DNA of 64,000 nt from Stenogyne calaminthoides (GCA_037126765.1 JBBCBC010000019.1:26930222-26994221), one strand, 5' to 3'; numbered from the stretch's first letter, positions 1 to 12,660 are shown. Made by a program: numbers and translations. Notes: a model not told the origin generated them from the sequence alone.

Positions 1-417
1 AATCCTCTTTAAAGCCCTCTTTAAATTGAATGTATTTTGTAGTGTTTTTTAATTCAAATTGATTGTATCAATTGATGTGAGTTTTTCATGTTCTCTGATT
101 CCATATGTTTCTCTGATTCTATGTGTTTGAAGTTTAACTAAGGTGGTTGTTCTTCTGATTGAAGGTGATTTTTTTAAGGTATTCGGTATTCAGTTCAGAT
201 TTTTTTTTTTTTTTGATATTGTCGTGTTTCAAGAATTGGTAGATTAATCCTAAATGTCGGGAACTGGAAGAATAATCCTCATTGCTTCTTCCAGGTTATA
301 ATTTTCGGTAATCTTCTTCCTCTGTAATATCCTTTTCTCTTGATTCTTATATTTATCTTTTTTTCGTCTTTCTTTTTTTACCGGTTTCTTCTCTTTTGTT
401 TATAGTAATTCTTTTTA
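1..417. other. Intergenic, T-rich, no gene seen
   Basis: This stretch has no reading frame of useful length and no recognised motif. It contains long T runs and pyrimidine-rich blocks such as those at 190-212 and 355-390. It could be the 5' or intronic part of a gene that lies off the left edge, but nothing in the sequence establishes that. Confidence 0.5.
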
Positions 418-1137
418 GGGAAAATAGGTTTTTTAGTCCTTTAACTTTGCCAAATTTTGATTTTCGTCCTCTCGATTTTCTAATTTTGATTTTCGTCCTC
501 TAATTTTTTTTTTTTAGTCCTATATACAACCTGCTACCACAGGTCAGTAGGTAAATCTGACGTGAATTTTTTTTTTTTACCAGCTTATTAATTTCCAGTG
601 TAGCCTATTCTTTTTTAGATTTTTTTTTAAAATTAAAATTATAAATACAAGCTGGGCTTGCATGTGAGAAATAGAGGCCTGAAACCCTAGAACAAAACAA
701 AAACCACTCTTAACATTTTCCAGAAAACAAAACAATTATATCCCTTAATAAATGTCGAAAGACAAAATCCATCGACACTTTAAAAAACAATTGAAGCTTA
801 TTATGTCTCTCATTCCTCCGTTTTATCCATTATCTGTCTTCAAAAGTGATTATTAAGCGTCAAGATATATATTTTTTTTGTTTGTTTACTCATTTCAAAG
901 TTTCAGGTATTTTACTTTATAAAGAAGCGATTATTTAGGGGTGAAATGGTGTTTGGACCACACTGAAAATTGACAAGCTGGTAAAAAAATCCAGTAAGAT
1001 TTACCTGCTAAGTGACCTATGGTAGCAGGTCGTAGGAAAAAACAATGTAAGTTAGAGGACGAAAATTAAAATTTAAAAGTCAAGAGGACGAAAATCAAAA
1101 TCTGGCAAAGTTAAAGGACTAAAAAATCTATTTTTCC
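418..1137. mobile_element. Non-autonomous Mutator-like element (TIR-MULE/MITE), 720 bp
   Basis: The two ends are long inverted repeats of about 150 bp or more. The left arm carries AGTCCTTTAACTTTGCC near 435-451 and the right arm carries its reverse complement near 1102-1120. The inner parts of the arms also match; both hold a CTGCTACCA block. The element begins GGGAAAATAGG and ends CTATTTTTCC. It is flanked by a perfect 9-bp direct repeat, TTCTTTTTA, at 409-417 and 1138-1146. A 9-bp target duplication with long terminal inverted repeats is the signature of Mutator-like transposons. The interior has no transposase reading frame, so the copy must have been moved in trans. Confidence 0.88.
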
Positions 1138-1168
1138 TTCTTTTTATTTGATGAATTTGTTAATCTGA

Positions 1169-1419
1169 TTTTTTTTATATATATTGTGGGAATATTGAAA
1201 TAAATAATTTGAGTTATGAATTATTATAAATATTTATTGCAATTATGTTATTATTTTGTATATTATAGAGAGTTTTTTTATATTGCACGAGATATTGAGG
1301 TAAGTAATTTGAGTGTTGAATTGTGAACGTGTTTCTTCTAATCTATTTATAGCTATTAATATTCACGTTTTGTACATATTGTAAGGAGTATTAAGATAAG
1401 TAATTTGAGTTATGAATTC
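1169..1419 (+). repeat. Three imperfect direct repeats upstream of the aquaporin gene
   Basis: A unit containing ATTG, then a purine-rich stretch, then TAATTTGAGT and GTTATGAATT or a close variant, occurs at about 1169-1222, 1273-1322 and 1369-1419, a period close to 100 bp. A weaker fourth start (T-run plus TATATTAGTG) follows at 1431. The repeats end about 210 bp before the start codon, so they lie in the distal promoter. No known regulatory motif is recognised in them. Confidence 0.65.
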
Positions 1420-1546
1420 ATTTACAAAAGTTTTTTTTATATTAGTGTTGCGAAATCTTTCATAATAAATACTATAAAAACATTAAAAAAAAATTATAAA
1501 ATCAAAATTATTTCAACCCCGTGTAATACGTGGGTATACGAAAAAG

Positions 1547-1557
1547 TATATATAAAT
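1547..1557 (+). promoter_or_regulatory. TATA box of the aquaporin gene
   Basis: TATATAAATA lies about 75 bp before the start codon. A CT-rich leader ending in a (CT)n tract at about 1601-1620 follows, which is typical for plant 5' UTRs. Transcription would be expected to begin roughly 30 bp downstream, giving a leader of about 45 nt. The assignment rests on motif and position only. Confidence 0.7.
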
Positions 1558-1628
1558 ACCAAACCCCTCCCTCTCCGTTCAATCCCACCATCATCTTTCT
1601 CCCTCCCTCTCTCTCTCTCTGGATTAAA

Positions 1629-3560
1629 ATGACGAAAGACGTGGAGGCTTACGCCGGCAAGGACTACCACGATCCTCCACCGGCGCCGCTGCTGGACTTG
1701 GATGAGCTGTCGCAGTGGTCATTTTACAGGGCCTTGATTGCCGAATTCATCGCCACTCTCCTCTTCTTGTACGTCACTGTCTTGACGGTTATTGGGTACA
1801 AGAGCCAGAGCGACACCGATGAGTGCGGCGGCGTTGGCATTCTCGGCATCGCCTGGGCCTTCGGCGGCATGATCTTCATACTCGTTTACTGCACCGCCGG
1901 TATCTCTGGTGAGTTGCACTGGCCAGTGTGTTTTATGTAATAGTAGTATTACTTGTTTTCACCAAACAGTATTAGTGGTTTTCACTGAAAAAGTATTACT
2001 TGTTTCTGTTTAACAGTATTAGTTGGTGCACACAAGTTTCTATTGCACTGGCCAGTGTGTTTTATTTAATAGTATTAGTTGTTTCACTGAATAGTATTAC
2101 TTGTTTTCACCAAACAGTATTAGTGGTTTTCTTGAAAAGTATTACTTATTTCTGTTTAACAGTATTAGTTGGTACACACAAGTGTTACTCATATTGTTAT
2201 TATTGTTCAGGTGGGCACATCAACCCTGCGGTGACATTCGGATTATTTTTGGGGAGAAAAGTGTCGTTGTTAAGAGCGGTGATGTACATGGTGGCGCAGT
2301 GTTTGGGGGCAATCTGCGGCGTGGGGTTGGTTAAAGCTTTCCAGAAGTCGTACTACAACCGCTACGGCGGCGGAGCCAACGAGCTCGCCGACGGCTACAA
2401 CACCGGCGTTGGCTTAGGCGCCGAGATCATCGGCACCTTCGTTTTGGTCTACACTGTTTTCTCTTCCACTGACCCAAAAAGAAATGCCCGAGATTCTCAT
2501 GTCCCTGTAAGTCATCATCAATTTCTGTATTATTTTAAACATTTCTATATCATATAATAACGGGCTTTAATTTAATTAAGAGCCAAACTTGTATTAATTC
2601 ATCTAAATAAAAGTGTCAGCTAAATATCATCTGAAAAAAAGTATCAGCTCATATAGTGAAAAATATCAACTCATAGAGTGAAATATTAATTCATCTGAAG
2701 AAAAATAACAACTCATATAGTGAAAAGTTTTAGTTGTATATTGAAAAAGCATTATTATTGTTATTCATGTGAATTAATTATTTCTCATTTATATATGCAT
2801 TTCAATTTAATTTGAGAATGAGCCAAATTATAGTCAAATTAAGTTGCACTAGTTACACGATGCAGCAGTCGGTGCTTAATTATTACTCCCTCCGTCCCGC
2901 TATGATTGTCACGTTTTTTTTTTTTGAATGGTTTAAGGAATAACATTAAAATAATAGATAGCGAGTTTTTATAGTATTTAATGGATGAAAAGTGAAGGTA
3001 TGTGGGGTAGTTGGGATGAAAAGTGAGGGGAATAATATTAAAATAATAGATAGTGGAGTGTTGTTTTTTCCTTTTATAGAATGTGACAATCATAGCGGGA
3101 CACCCATAAAAGGAAAACGTGACAATCATAGCGGGACAGATGGAGTATTTTTTTCATATGAAATGGATATTATTTAACGATAGCTAATAAATATTTTTGT
3201 TACGTATTGATTTAATAAAGGTGTTGGCTCCACTTCCCATTGGATTCGCGGTGTTCATGGTTCACGTCGCCACCATCCCCATCACCGGAACGGGCATCAA
3301 CCCTGCTCGGAGTTTCGGGGCCGCCGTGATCTACAACAAAGACAATGCATGGGATGATCAGGTAATTTCATTTCATCAATCTACTGCATATTATCTAATT
3401 AAATTAATTAATATATTTATATATATAGGTACTCATAAATTAATTTTTCATATTTTGGGTTGGACCATTCATTGGAGCTGAGATTGATGCGTTTTACCAC
3501 CAATACATCTTAAGGGCAGGAGCCATTAAAGCTCTCGCCTCTTTTAGGAGCAATGCTTAA
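1629..3560 (+). CDS. PIP2: Plasma-membrane intrinsic protein (PIP2-type aquaporin); last splice acceptor appears lost
   Basis: This is a six-helix water channel of the plasma membrane. Exons 1629-1908, 2211-2506 and 3221-3361 join in frame through GT..AG introns and give 239 residues. Both pore motifs are present: GGHINPAVTFG in loop B and GINPARSFG in loop E. The loop B phosphorylation site (RKVSL), the loop D segment KRNARDSHVP and the selectivity-filter His in VHVATIPITG are also there. The short N-terminus and the terminal SFRSNA indicate PIP2 rather than PIP1. The last exon is readable as FIFWVGPFIGAEIDAFYHQ to the stop at 3560. However, the conserved acceptor and the Trp codon before IFWVGPF are replaced by ATTTTTC. 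The only AG in intron 3 (3427-3428) leads into a stop after four codons. AG at 3485-3486 would restore frame but remove part of helix 6. The family is certain; whether this copy makes a full protein is doubtful. Confidence 0.9.
1914..2200 (+). repeat. CAGTATTAGT repeat array in aquaporin intron 1
   Basis: The intron holds two direct copies of a block of roughly 125-145 bp. They start near 1914 and 2043 with TTGCACTGGCCAGTGTGTTT and continue through several variants of CAGTATTAGTTG, TTTTCACTGAA and AGTATTACTTG. The second copy ends with a TACACACAAGTGTTACTC segment. Related blocks occur in an intron of the B3 gene (about 28305-28375, reverse strand) and in the last intron of the YrdC gene (about 61930-62050), so this is a dispersed family and not only a local duplication. 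Confidence 0.75.
2630..2740 (+). repeat. Short tandem units in aquaporin intron 2
   Basis: At least three imperfect copies of a unit resembling ATCAACTCATATAGTGAAAA occur in a row, with other spacing elements such as TTCATCTGAAGAAAA between them. They lie in intron 2 upstream of the Stowaway insertion. No function is apparent. Confidence 0.55.
2886..3145. mobile_element. Stowaway-like MITE (Tc1/mariner type), 260 bp, in aquaporin intron 2
   Basis: The element starts CTCCCTCCGTCCCGC and ends with the imperfect inverse, GCGGGACAGATGGAG. It is flanked by TA on both sides (2884-2885 and 3146-3147). The CTCCCTCCGT terminus and TA duplication define plant Stowaway MITEs. The right end is duplicated internally: a GTGACAATCATAGCGGGACA block occurs at about 3081-3101 and again at about 3119-3139. 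There is no coding capacity. Confidence 0.93.
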
Positions 3561-4745
3561 TTAATTTATAAGAAAATCAAGACTCAAAATTATATCGTCG
3601 CATAAATGGAAGATCATGAAAATTGTCTCTTCTTTTCCATGTGTTCAATTGTTTCTTGTTTCTTCTCTCTTCTTTCTTTCTTTGTTGATGTGCCTTAACG
3701 CTTGTGTATTTTATCATATTCACATAATTTAAGGAAATGCTTCGTGTATTTATACTTGCTATCGTATTTGCAACATTATATTATATTATATATACACACA
3801 TATATATGCTCAAAATGATACATACTAATTTGATAATTGTATTCTGTATTTTAATTAATTAGTATCATTATGTGATAATGTTCGATACTAAGAAAATGAA
3901 TTACGAAATTGTAATGAAATTATATTGACATGTATACAATTATTGATATACGTATTGATCGATTTCCTAATTGGTGTGATCATTGAAAGTACATAATTCC
4001 TAGTCCCAACCATAAAATTTTATAGCGTGAGTTGTGAGTCTGTGACAAGGTTTTTGTGGCTAGCATTAATTTAAAATTAAAATAAACAAAAAGTAATAGT
4101 ATTATTCAAGACTCTAATTTAAACTTAGGTTTCGTTTGATTGAGGGTAATGAAAGTGGGTAATGAAAATCACTTTTATTGATGTTGCTTGGTAGTTTTGA
4201 TACACAAATAATGTGAATAGAAGTAAATAATTGATTACTTCCTCTCACTCAACTCACTTCTCATGACACTCATTATTGTTATTTTAATCAAGCAATAACG
4301 ATACAATCAATAACTCTTACTGATTAATTCTTCAATTATATTCATTATCATTATCATTCTCGCCTTCCCTGGCCGGGAATACCCGGTCGCACTACTAACC
4401 TTGAAATTCATTTTGTTCTGGTTCTTCTCTCAAAGCATATCAAACAGGTAAATTGCAAACAATACATGGTACTCCTCTGTTTTGGCTTCGCACATTATAT
4501 GCCCACGAGTCAACGGCCCTTTGGGACATAATAATTGTATAACTAGCAACTTTATCTATTTTAAAAGGTAATGACCATGAGTTGGTGACTTGATGCTTCT
4601 TAATTAATTTGTAAGATGCACTAAAGCTTAATTATGCGTATCATTAAATTACATTATCAAACATAAATCTTAAAAAAGAAAAGTTAGGTCATGGAGCACG
4701 CCTTTAATGCCATAGCTTAATGAAAATTAATGTTAAAAACAAGAG

Positions 4746-4971
4746 TAGGTCTCTGTTCACCGGGTGCATTGTGCACTTCATAGTGTATTTTAGAAATTTG
4801 CAACTTATTGCACTAAAATTTGTGACTTGTTACACTGAAGCATGCAACTTGTATTTGTAAAACATAATTCCACGTTTCAATGTAACAAATTGCAAGTTAT
4901 AATGCAACAAGTTGCAAATTTCTAATGTACACTATATAGTATACGGTGCACCTGGTGCATACAAGACCTAG
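4746..4971. mobile_element. Palindromic MITE, GTGCACC family, full copy
   Basis: The element is a near-perfect long hairpin. The left arm reads TAGGTCTCTG, CCGGGTGCAT, GTGCAC and GCAACTT blocks. The right arm returns GCAAGTT, GTGCACCTGG and GACCTA. A second full member is at about 14104-14333, and half-copies lie near 23950-24075 and 58745-58850. No coding sequence is present and no convincing target duplication was seen, so the superfamily is undetermined. Confidence 0.7.
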
Positions 4972-6251
4972 CCTACAAGCAAATTCTCTTTAAGTCATTT
5001 TTAAGAGAAAGATTCTTACATGTTAGTTGTACGGGACAATGATACACAACTAATATTTTTTAATTGATAATAATTAATATTTTTTAATAAAAATAATTAA
5101 TATTTATAAACTAATAGATATTAGTAAAAAAAAATTGTTATATAGATATACACTTAAATTGAATGGTACGTCCAATTTTTTTGTCACTATAAAAGAGTTA
5201 TGCCCTAATCAATCTTATCATATCGATCCTAAATAATTAATGATCTTTTGTGGTTAATGGTGATGAATTTGCCATTTGGTGATGCACTTTTCTCCAATTA
5301 GACAATGAAGAAAGAATAAACAATTTGAGATGACTTTCCATTTTGTGTGAGGACGTTTTTTTTATTAAACTCGTATGAGACGGTCTCATCCATGAGACGG
5401 GTCATTATTTGGCCCATATTATACTAATTAGACCCGTTTGACTAATTACCAGTCTAAAACCCGTTTAACTACCTTGCCCAACAATCAACATACCCGAAAT
5501 GTCCTCCTGCTTATTCCATTATCAGTTTTCCATTTCTTCTAGATTTTTCTACCCCCTTTCGATGTTTGCCTTGTCATCTCTTTTTGTGCTTTTTTCCGCC
5601 GCTTCAAATTCCGTTTGCTGGCTGTTTCTCCATCCACTGTTGCACGAAGGCCGCCAAATTTATGTAGTTGTTTAATAGTGGTTCCAGAAGGAGTAATTAT
5701 CTCGATCTCCATCTCGATTCGAGGTTAATTCGCAATCGATAAATTTTGGTAATTCTCTTACGACAGATCTTTCATTTCATCTTCTTATTCTACTCTTGTT
5801 GATTAATTTAGGGCCTTAATTGGATTTTTAGTGTGCTATTAAAGCTTGTCCTGAATCGGACAACACATGATTTTAGGCTCTAATTGTAGTATACATACCT
5901 GATTCGTATCTACCAAATTTTGAAGAATAGAGGATACTTTTTTCCACCTTGGACAAACGTGTCGCAATTTTTTTTTTCAATTTTGTTATGTATGCTATTG
6001 TTAGTTTAGAGTTTATTTAATTGCAGACCTTTTCAGAATTGGTGAATCTAGTTATAAGAAAGTAGAAAGGTTGGGAATGAAGGGAGAGATTGGTGGTTTC
6101 AATTTTTAGTTTAATAGGATTCAGAAGTTAGTAACGGGACGGGCTATTGTACAAAAAAAAATAGGGTAATAAATTTATACAAAATAAAATACTTGAGTTT
6201 TTTTTTTTGGAAATTATACCCAATAGGACTTTAAAACATAAAATGAAAAAT

Positions 6252-6256
<5 letters not shown>

Positions 6257-6290
<34 letters not shown>
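6257..6290. repeat. (AT)n microsatellite
   Basis: This is an uninterrupted AT dinucleotide run of roughly 17 units, followed by ACATATACATATA. It is simple sequence repeat DNA with no other signal. Confidence 0.95.
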
Positions 6291-6302
<12 letters not shown>

Positions 6303-8394
6303 TCCTTTTTTTTTTTGTGCTCCGTTAGATGTTGTGAAAAAAATGAATAAACTACTTATATACACTACATAGTTATCCCTAGAAAAAGACAAATACTAAA
6401 TGAACAATATATTATTTAATAAATAATAAAATAAATAATAACAACAAAAATTAATTTGTGAAAACACCTGTACAAATAATGTGTAAAACATACCTATTCT
6501 AACCTTGAAAATTAAGAAGAAATGATAAACACCAAGAGAAAAAAAAAAGCATTAATTGCTCAAACCTGTTTTTTCTCCACAAACCCTGTTGGTTGTTCTC
6601 ACTCATTTTTTGAATAAAATTTGATTTTTTTTTTTTGTTCATGAATTTTGTCCATCGCATTGTTATTCCCGTTGGTTTATTTTGGTGGAAGTGAACCATG
6701 GTATTTTAAGCGAGGTTTTATTGGGGTGGGCTAATTTATTTAATTGGGCCGGGCTGGGCTGGCGTACTATTTCTATATAACACAGATATATGAGTAGGTG
6801 TGGGGGATATTTGCACTAGGCTAAACTGCTAAAGCCCATCCTTATCACATTTAACAAAGGAGATAACTAATTTAGAATTGCAGATTGTTGACGTAGATGA
6901 TGTATCCTATTTCCTTGATAACATATTTTTAGTTCATGTGAATTTTGTCCATCGCACTTTTGGTTTATCGTGTTGAACCTGTTTATTGCTAATCTAGAAC
7001 ACCCCCCGTGTTCTTATAGTGTATCCCATAAATGGCTAGAATGTAAACATTGTTGGTAGATGATGTATCTATTAGCTGTATATTTTCACATTAAGTATTC
7101 ATATGAGGCGATGTTAAAAGCGTTGTCTGTTTAAAGATAAATCACACGCATTCCTTCCAAAGTGTTAAAAAGTCATCATTTTTGTATTTTTATGAAATAA
7201 GAATCATTGAAATAATTTATATATTTGATTAGATATTTAATACTTCATTGGGATCTTCTACGGTCAGGAACGACTTCGTCCTTCCTGATGTCATAGAACC
7301 TTTAATTACCGTTGGATCGTTGATCCAACGTATAGTTTTAATTTTAAATGATTGTACTTTGCACTAATGCATTTGCACTGTGCATACTGCAATCGCACTG
7401 CATCGTTGTACTAATAAATTAGATTAATATTTATAAAATGACAAAATTATCCCTTTAATAAAAAAAAAGTAACACATATATATTTTTATCTAAATTTTAT
7501 TTTTATATTACAACACTTTTAAATATAAATTAAATTACTGATATCAACTAATTGAAGAATCCTCCATTGTTCCATCACGAAGGGCCTCTGCGAAGAGATT
7601 CTGCAGGGCATGGTGAAATCGTATCTTTTGCATCAAAAAATTAACAAATCATGCTAGATTTGGTTGTGATTGTCTTCAAACTAATTCTATTGTATTATTG
7701 ATTTGTTTATAATGTTCGACTCTAATATCTAACCCTAGATAAATTCATGCTTATCCCTTCAAAAAAAAATTGGAAAAATACGAAACCTGCGTGTATTAAT
7801 TTTAAAGGAAATATAGGGTTAAAAGCCACAAATTCTACAGTGATTGAGTGCAGTATAATTATTATCAATCTAATACACAATAAATTGAATTGCGTTAAAA
7901 TTGGGGGAGCGCATGTAGGAGATGGGACTGGCGATGTCGAGCGCAAGCAGTGTATCCATTCACACATAGTGGAACACGAGTTAGAGTTAATTGCCCACCC
8001 AATTGATGTTGCTCTCGTACTCATACTTGGGAAGGAAATAATTCAAGAAAAGAAAAAAATGCTGGAATTGCAAGATAAAATATAATTTGGGGCTTGAACG
8101 ACAAAAATATTGGAATATCGTTCTGGCTGGAGAGAAACTAATGTTCTCATAATTAAATTATTAAATTATAGTGCAGAAGATTAAATTTATATATTTGTAT
8201 AATTTTATTTTAATCTATATGGGCACTTTGGTAATTTTATTTTATTTTTCAAAAAATATAGTTATTTTATCTCATTGCGAAGTTAAACTGCACATGGCGA
8301 ACTTAAATGATGTGTCAATTTTCTATTGTTCCCCTAACATTAGGAAGGGCGAAACTATTCATGTTTGTAGAAAAGCCCTACTTCCTATTAGATA

Positions 8395-8970
8395 CTTGAT
8401 ACTCTAGATCAAATATATAATACTCTTAAATTTTATTTATCATAAGAAACTCAATATTTCAAAATGATTCTAATACTAATAGAAATATTTAGTACTCTTA
8501 ACATTTGATACTTTTAACTTTAAAGGCGATACAATAATTATTTTTTGTATGACACAAGAATCCTTTAAACAATTTACCTTTGAGTTGGTCTCCAATGAAC
8601 CAGGTCTATGCTATGAACTTGAATTATTTGACTTATTTCACTAATTTTCAATACATTTTTCTAATCCACTAAACTTGACCCGTATCATATTCTGGGTAGG
8701 TTCAAATACCATGAATTAAAAATATAGTTCATAGTATAAATCAGGTATATACAAGTTTTTGTCTTTATCTTTTCTTTATACCTATGATAAGCATATTTGA
8801 TACTCTTGATCAAATTTTTGATACTCCATATAAATATTTAGTAGCCTTCATACTTTGTACCATAATAAGGCTCTGGATACTCTTGATCAAATATATGATA
8901 CTTTAAATTTTAAAGATGATATTGTAATTAATTTTTGTTTGAAGTAAGATTCATTGAAACAATTTAACAA
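8395..8970 (+). repeat. Two diverged copies of a TACTCTTGATCAAAT-containing block
   Basis: The first block (about 8395-8575) and the second (about 8810-8970) share GATACTC, GATCAAATAT, a TTTAAA segment, then GATAC or GATAT, TAATTATTTTT and finally AAACAATTTA. Further isolated GATACTC and TTTGATACT motifs continue to about 9080. They read like a degraded tandem duplication of non-coding sequence. Confidence 0.5.
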
Positions 8971-11900
8971 TATTTGATATTTCTCATAAAAATAAATAAT
9001 TATGATACCTTTTATTAGATATTTGATACTCCTGATAAGATATTTGATATTCATTGGAAAATAATTATTTTTATTATTATAAATTAATTGGATACTTCTT
9101 AAAAACATTTTTTTTTCTTGAGCTTTTTTTGAAACTTTCATCTCAACCTCTATCTTCTATCATCTATCATCTATCATCTACACCCGTTCGACAAAATCGT
9201 GGAAAATTACAATGATTAGCAGACCACTGAATTAATAAAAAGGCAACACAAATGAAAGATAAAAAATAACAAACAAAGCTATCATTAAGCTGGTTGAATT
9301 AGAGGCAAGATTTACTCAAGCATATAACTAATTATCTACCTTTTGATGTAACAAAAGAAGGGCCCAAGTTAATTGATCAGCGAATTAGTCCAACCAAGAT
9401 TTGGAGCTTCAGAAAGTGGAATTTGCTATATGCAACAATTTTCCACTTTACAGTTTACACTCCTGATAATTAAACAAAGCACAATAGGAATAGCAGATGT
9501 GATTATCGAATCACTGTTATAGCCATCCATGAAAAACTTCCTTATTCTCAATCTCCACTCTGATACATCCTTCTCTTTCCTCCTATCATGAACAATCATA
9601 TTTTCGTCATATTTGTATAAATTCAAGACAAGTTGAATTCATCTGAAAAATCGTCAATCTGATTTCTCCATCAACAGAAAATTAATGTCAACAAATCTGA
9701 ACAGAAAATCAAGCATTCAAAACCCATCGTTTCAGATTTAAACGCACAATGAATTGAATTGAAGTTGTATATAGGAAACCTAAATACCAACAAAACATCA
9801 AACAATTACATATCTTTTATTTCTGTTCGATCGACTTCAAAATTGAAATCATAATTGAGATTGGAGATCCAAAAAACATGTGGTCTTCATTTTCTCTCTG
9901 ATTTTTATCATGTGTCTTCTTTTTCAGTTGTTCCCTGATTCCCTCAGTTTGATTTGGGCGCAATCTCATTAAGGGCATAATCGAGTTTTAAAAGTACATA
10001 CCAACTAATAGAGAAACTTACGCATTGGCAAAAAATTTGAAATCAACTTATTAATAGATACAAATTAGATTGCATATGTTGTTAAAATTGCATACGAAAG
10101 TACAAATGTACATATATGTATATATATATAATTATTTTGTATCAATTAATAAATTACAATTTTTGAAATGTATCTATCAATAAGTCTCCACAACTAATAC
10201 AGGTTTATGCATTTTAAATAACATTATTATGAGGATTGTTATAACTGGATATATAAGAATGATGACAAAATGGTTGGTACTAATCTACTGATTAAAGAAA
10301 TGATCGACACAGTAGTATAACTTCAGTCTTCTGTTTTCCCGAAATTAATTCATTTTCATTGGGCTCATTGGTAGCACACAAATTACAGGACAGAAAATAA
10401 TGATCCTACCCATAAATAGTTATGTAATTTTCAATTTTTATCAAATTTAATTATTTAATTATTATTTTTGGTTATTTTCGTTGAAAAATTAAAAATTTAT
10501 TCGAAAAATTATATTAATTTTTTATTTTGGTCATGTCAATTGTTTTCAACATTCTCATATAAATTATCTCTCATAAAAAAAAACTCCCTCAATCAATTTT
10601 ATTTTTTTGTTATACCTACCTGGTGAAGATCGAGATTTATAATATTCTCTTTCTCTTGTTGAACCCATCATTTTAATACTTTTTTTGTGCATTTTGTATA
10701 TGCAACAACATATTTCTTGTCAAAATTCAAAATTTTTACAAGGATCAAACTTAAAATAAAAAAATTAAAATTGATAAAGTAAAAATTTATCGGACTATTT
10801 ATGAATACAGGGTAAAGTTACAAGACGGGTTGGGACGGGAGGGTAAAAATGGAAGACATTAATTTTCATATCAACCGGACTTATCAAAGTATGGGCCTCC
10901 CTAACTGTACTGATGGACCAAAAAACAGTGAATGGCAATGGGCCTGAGCCCAAACTTTTGACATAAAATTAGTCAACATATCCGAGTTATGATTATCCGT
11001 GTTAACTCAGTCATTAATATGGAAAGCGACCCTTCGTACTCTCAGCAAAAATCTTGTGACCATTGAGGTGCGGTGCATAAAACTTGTGATCATCTTTTTC
11101 TCTCTGTTTTTCACTTTTTAAAATATTCTTCCTATTATATTCTTATTTTATTTATAATTCATTATATTTTTTATATGTAATCTGAATTTTATATAGGATG
11201 AATTCCTGGAATTTGTGAGTGTAGTATAGCATGCGGTTCCAATTTTGTAATAATGTGTTGAACTTTGCTTTGAAAATGGTGCTTCAACTTAGCCTTATGA
11301 TTGCACTCATCATCTCTACATTTTATTTGTGCTTGCCCTTTGCTGATCCTCTAAGCTACGCAATTAACTTTCTTCCCTTTTTCATGATATATAATTATGT
11401 ATATACACTATACAGTATGAAGAAAATGAACAATATATATCATGATTATATTTAAACTCAAGAAATGGTACTTGTCAATTTGTTTATTCACATAATTGTC
11501 AAGGACTAGATAGTTTTCAATTCATTCAGGATTATCGGAGGAGACAAGAAAACGTTTAAGATGTAATTATTATTATTTGATAATTTATCTCGTATTTAAT
11601 TTATTGCCATATATTTTTTACTTTTTTGAGATAAAGATGAAAAACATTAATAGAGTACAAATTGTACTCTAAGCCAACACTTTTAATCAAGAAAATGAAC
11701 CGAAAAAATTACAATGTGGATATGATACGATCCATTCTAAAGATTGACACTACCAATCATTAAAACATTGAAGGAGAAAAGGTACGTAATGAGAATGAGA
11801 ACGAATTCACTTTCATGCACTAAATTTGACGCTATCGATGATCTTGCCTACAGTATATTCACTTTTTTGAACAATAATATCATTTTTAAACTTTCAAATT

Positions 11901-12660
11901 TTTCATACCGTACTCTGCCATATTAGACCCATAACCTTCTTGATAATTGCACCGGAAGCAAGCTCAATGAATTCTAAAAAATGGTTACTGAGTTACAACA
12001 AACTATAACATAGCACATTTAATGAAATGATATTCCAAAAAAAAAGAGGAAATTCATACTCTTAATTGATTTCATAATTAATTTAGAATGATGAGATTAA
12101 TTGTATCATTAGCCGTATAATTATTGTAAAGATCATCACGATAAGAAGTGTGTATAATTAGTAATTACGAATTCCCCACTAGTTTGGACAAACGAGACAC
12201 ACACTCAAGCGTATGCCACTCACATAGACCATCTCCATCATTAAATTGCACCTCTATGATTGTCTTTCACCTTCGTATAAATTACTGTAATCAGTTTAAA
12301 ATGACTGTAATAATCCGGTAAATAAAAAGTTGTAAGCACCCAATTAAAGGGATGGTTTTGAAAACAAGCAATGTATGGGAACACCCCTGAAATTTTAGAT
12401 TTGAATCCTATTTTGTTAACACCGTGCTGCATAGTAAACTCGTACGAGATTATTGAATCCTAAAAAGTACCCTAGTGAAATATATGTGGTGCTAGCTGAA
12501 TCACACAATGTATTATACTGCTCGCTTTTAATATTACATCCAACCAAATGCGTAGCATGAGTTTCATAAAAAAGTATCAATAACCTGGCATAGAAAATGT
12601 GATATCATTAACTCATTTCTTTTTCAACAAACCCTTACTCATTTCATTTCATTTGCAACC

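Noticed and set aside
4130..4460. Possible hAT or Harbinger MITE between TTTCGTTTGATTGAGG and ATATCAAACAGG
   Set aside because: The end similarity is only about ten bases and the flanking duplication is not convincing.
5386..5405. GAGACGGTCTCATCCATGAG motif as a possible transposon terminus
   Set aside because: It looks like the end of a common plant repeat, but I could not find the opposite terminus or a target duplication.
7747..8085. 112-codon open frame on the plus strand, with another open frame antisense to it
   Set aside because: It matches no family I know, has no promoter or splice context, and sits in AT-rich repeat-bearing DNA. Open frames on both strands here look like chance.
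11231..11455. 74-codon hydrophobic frame
   Set aside because: There is no recognisable domain, signal or splice context. Hydrophobic translations are expected from T-rich DNA.
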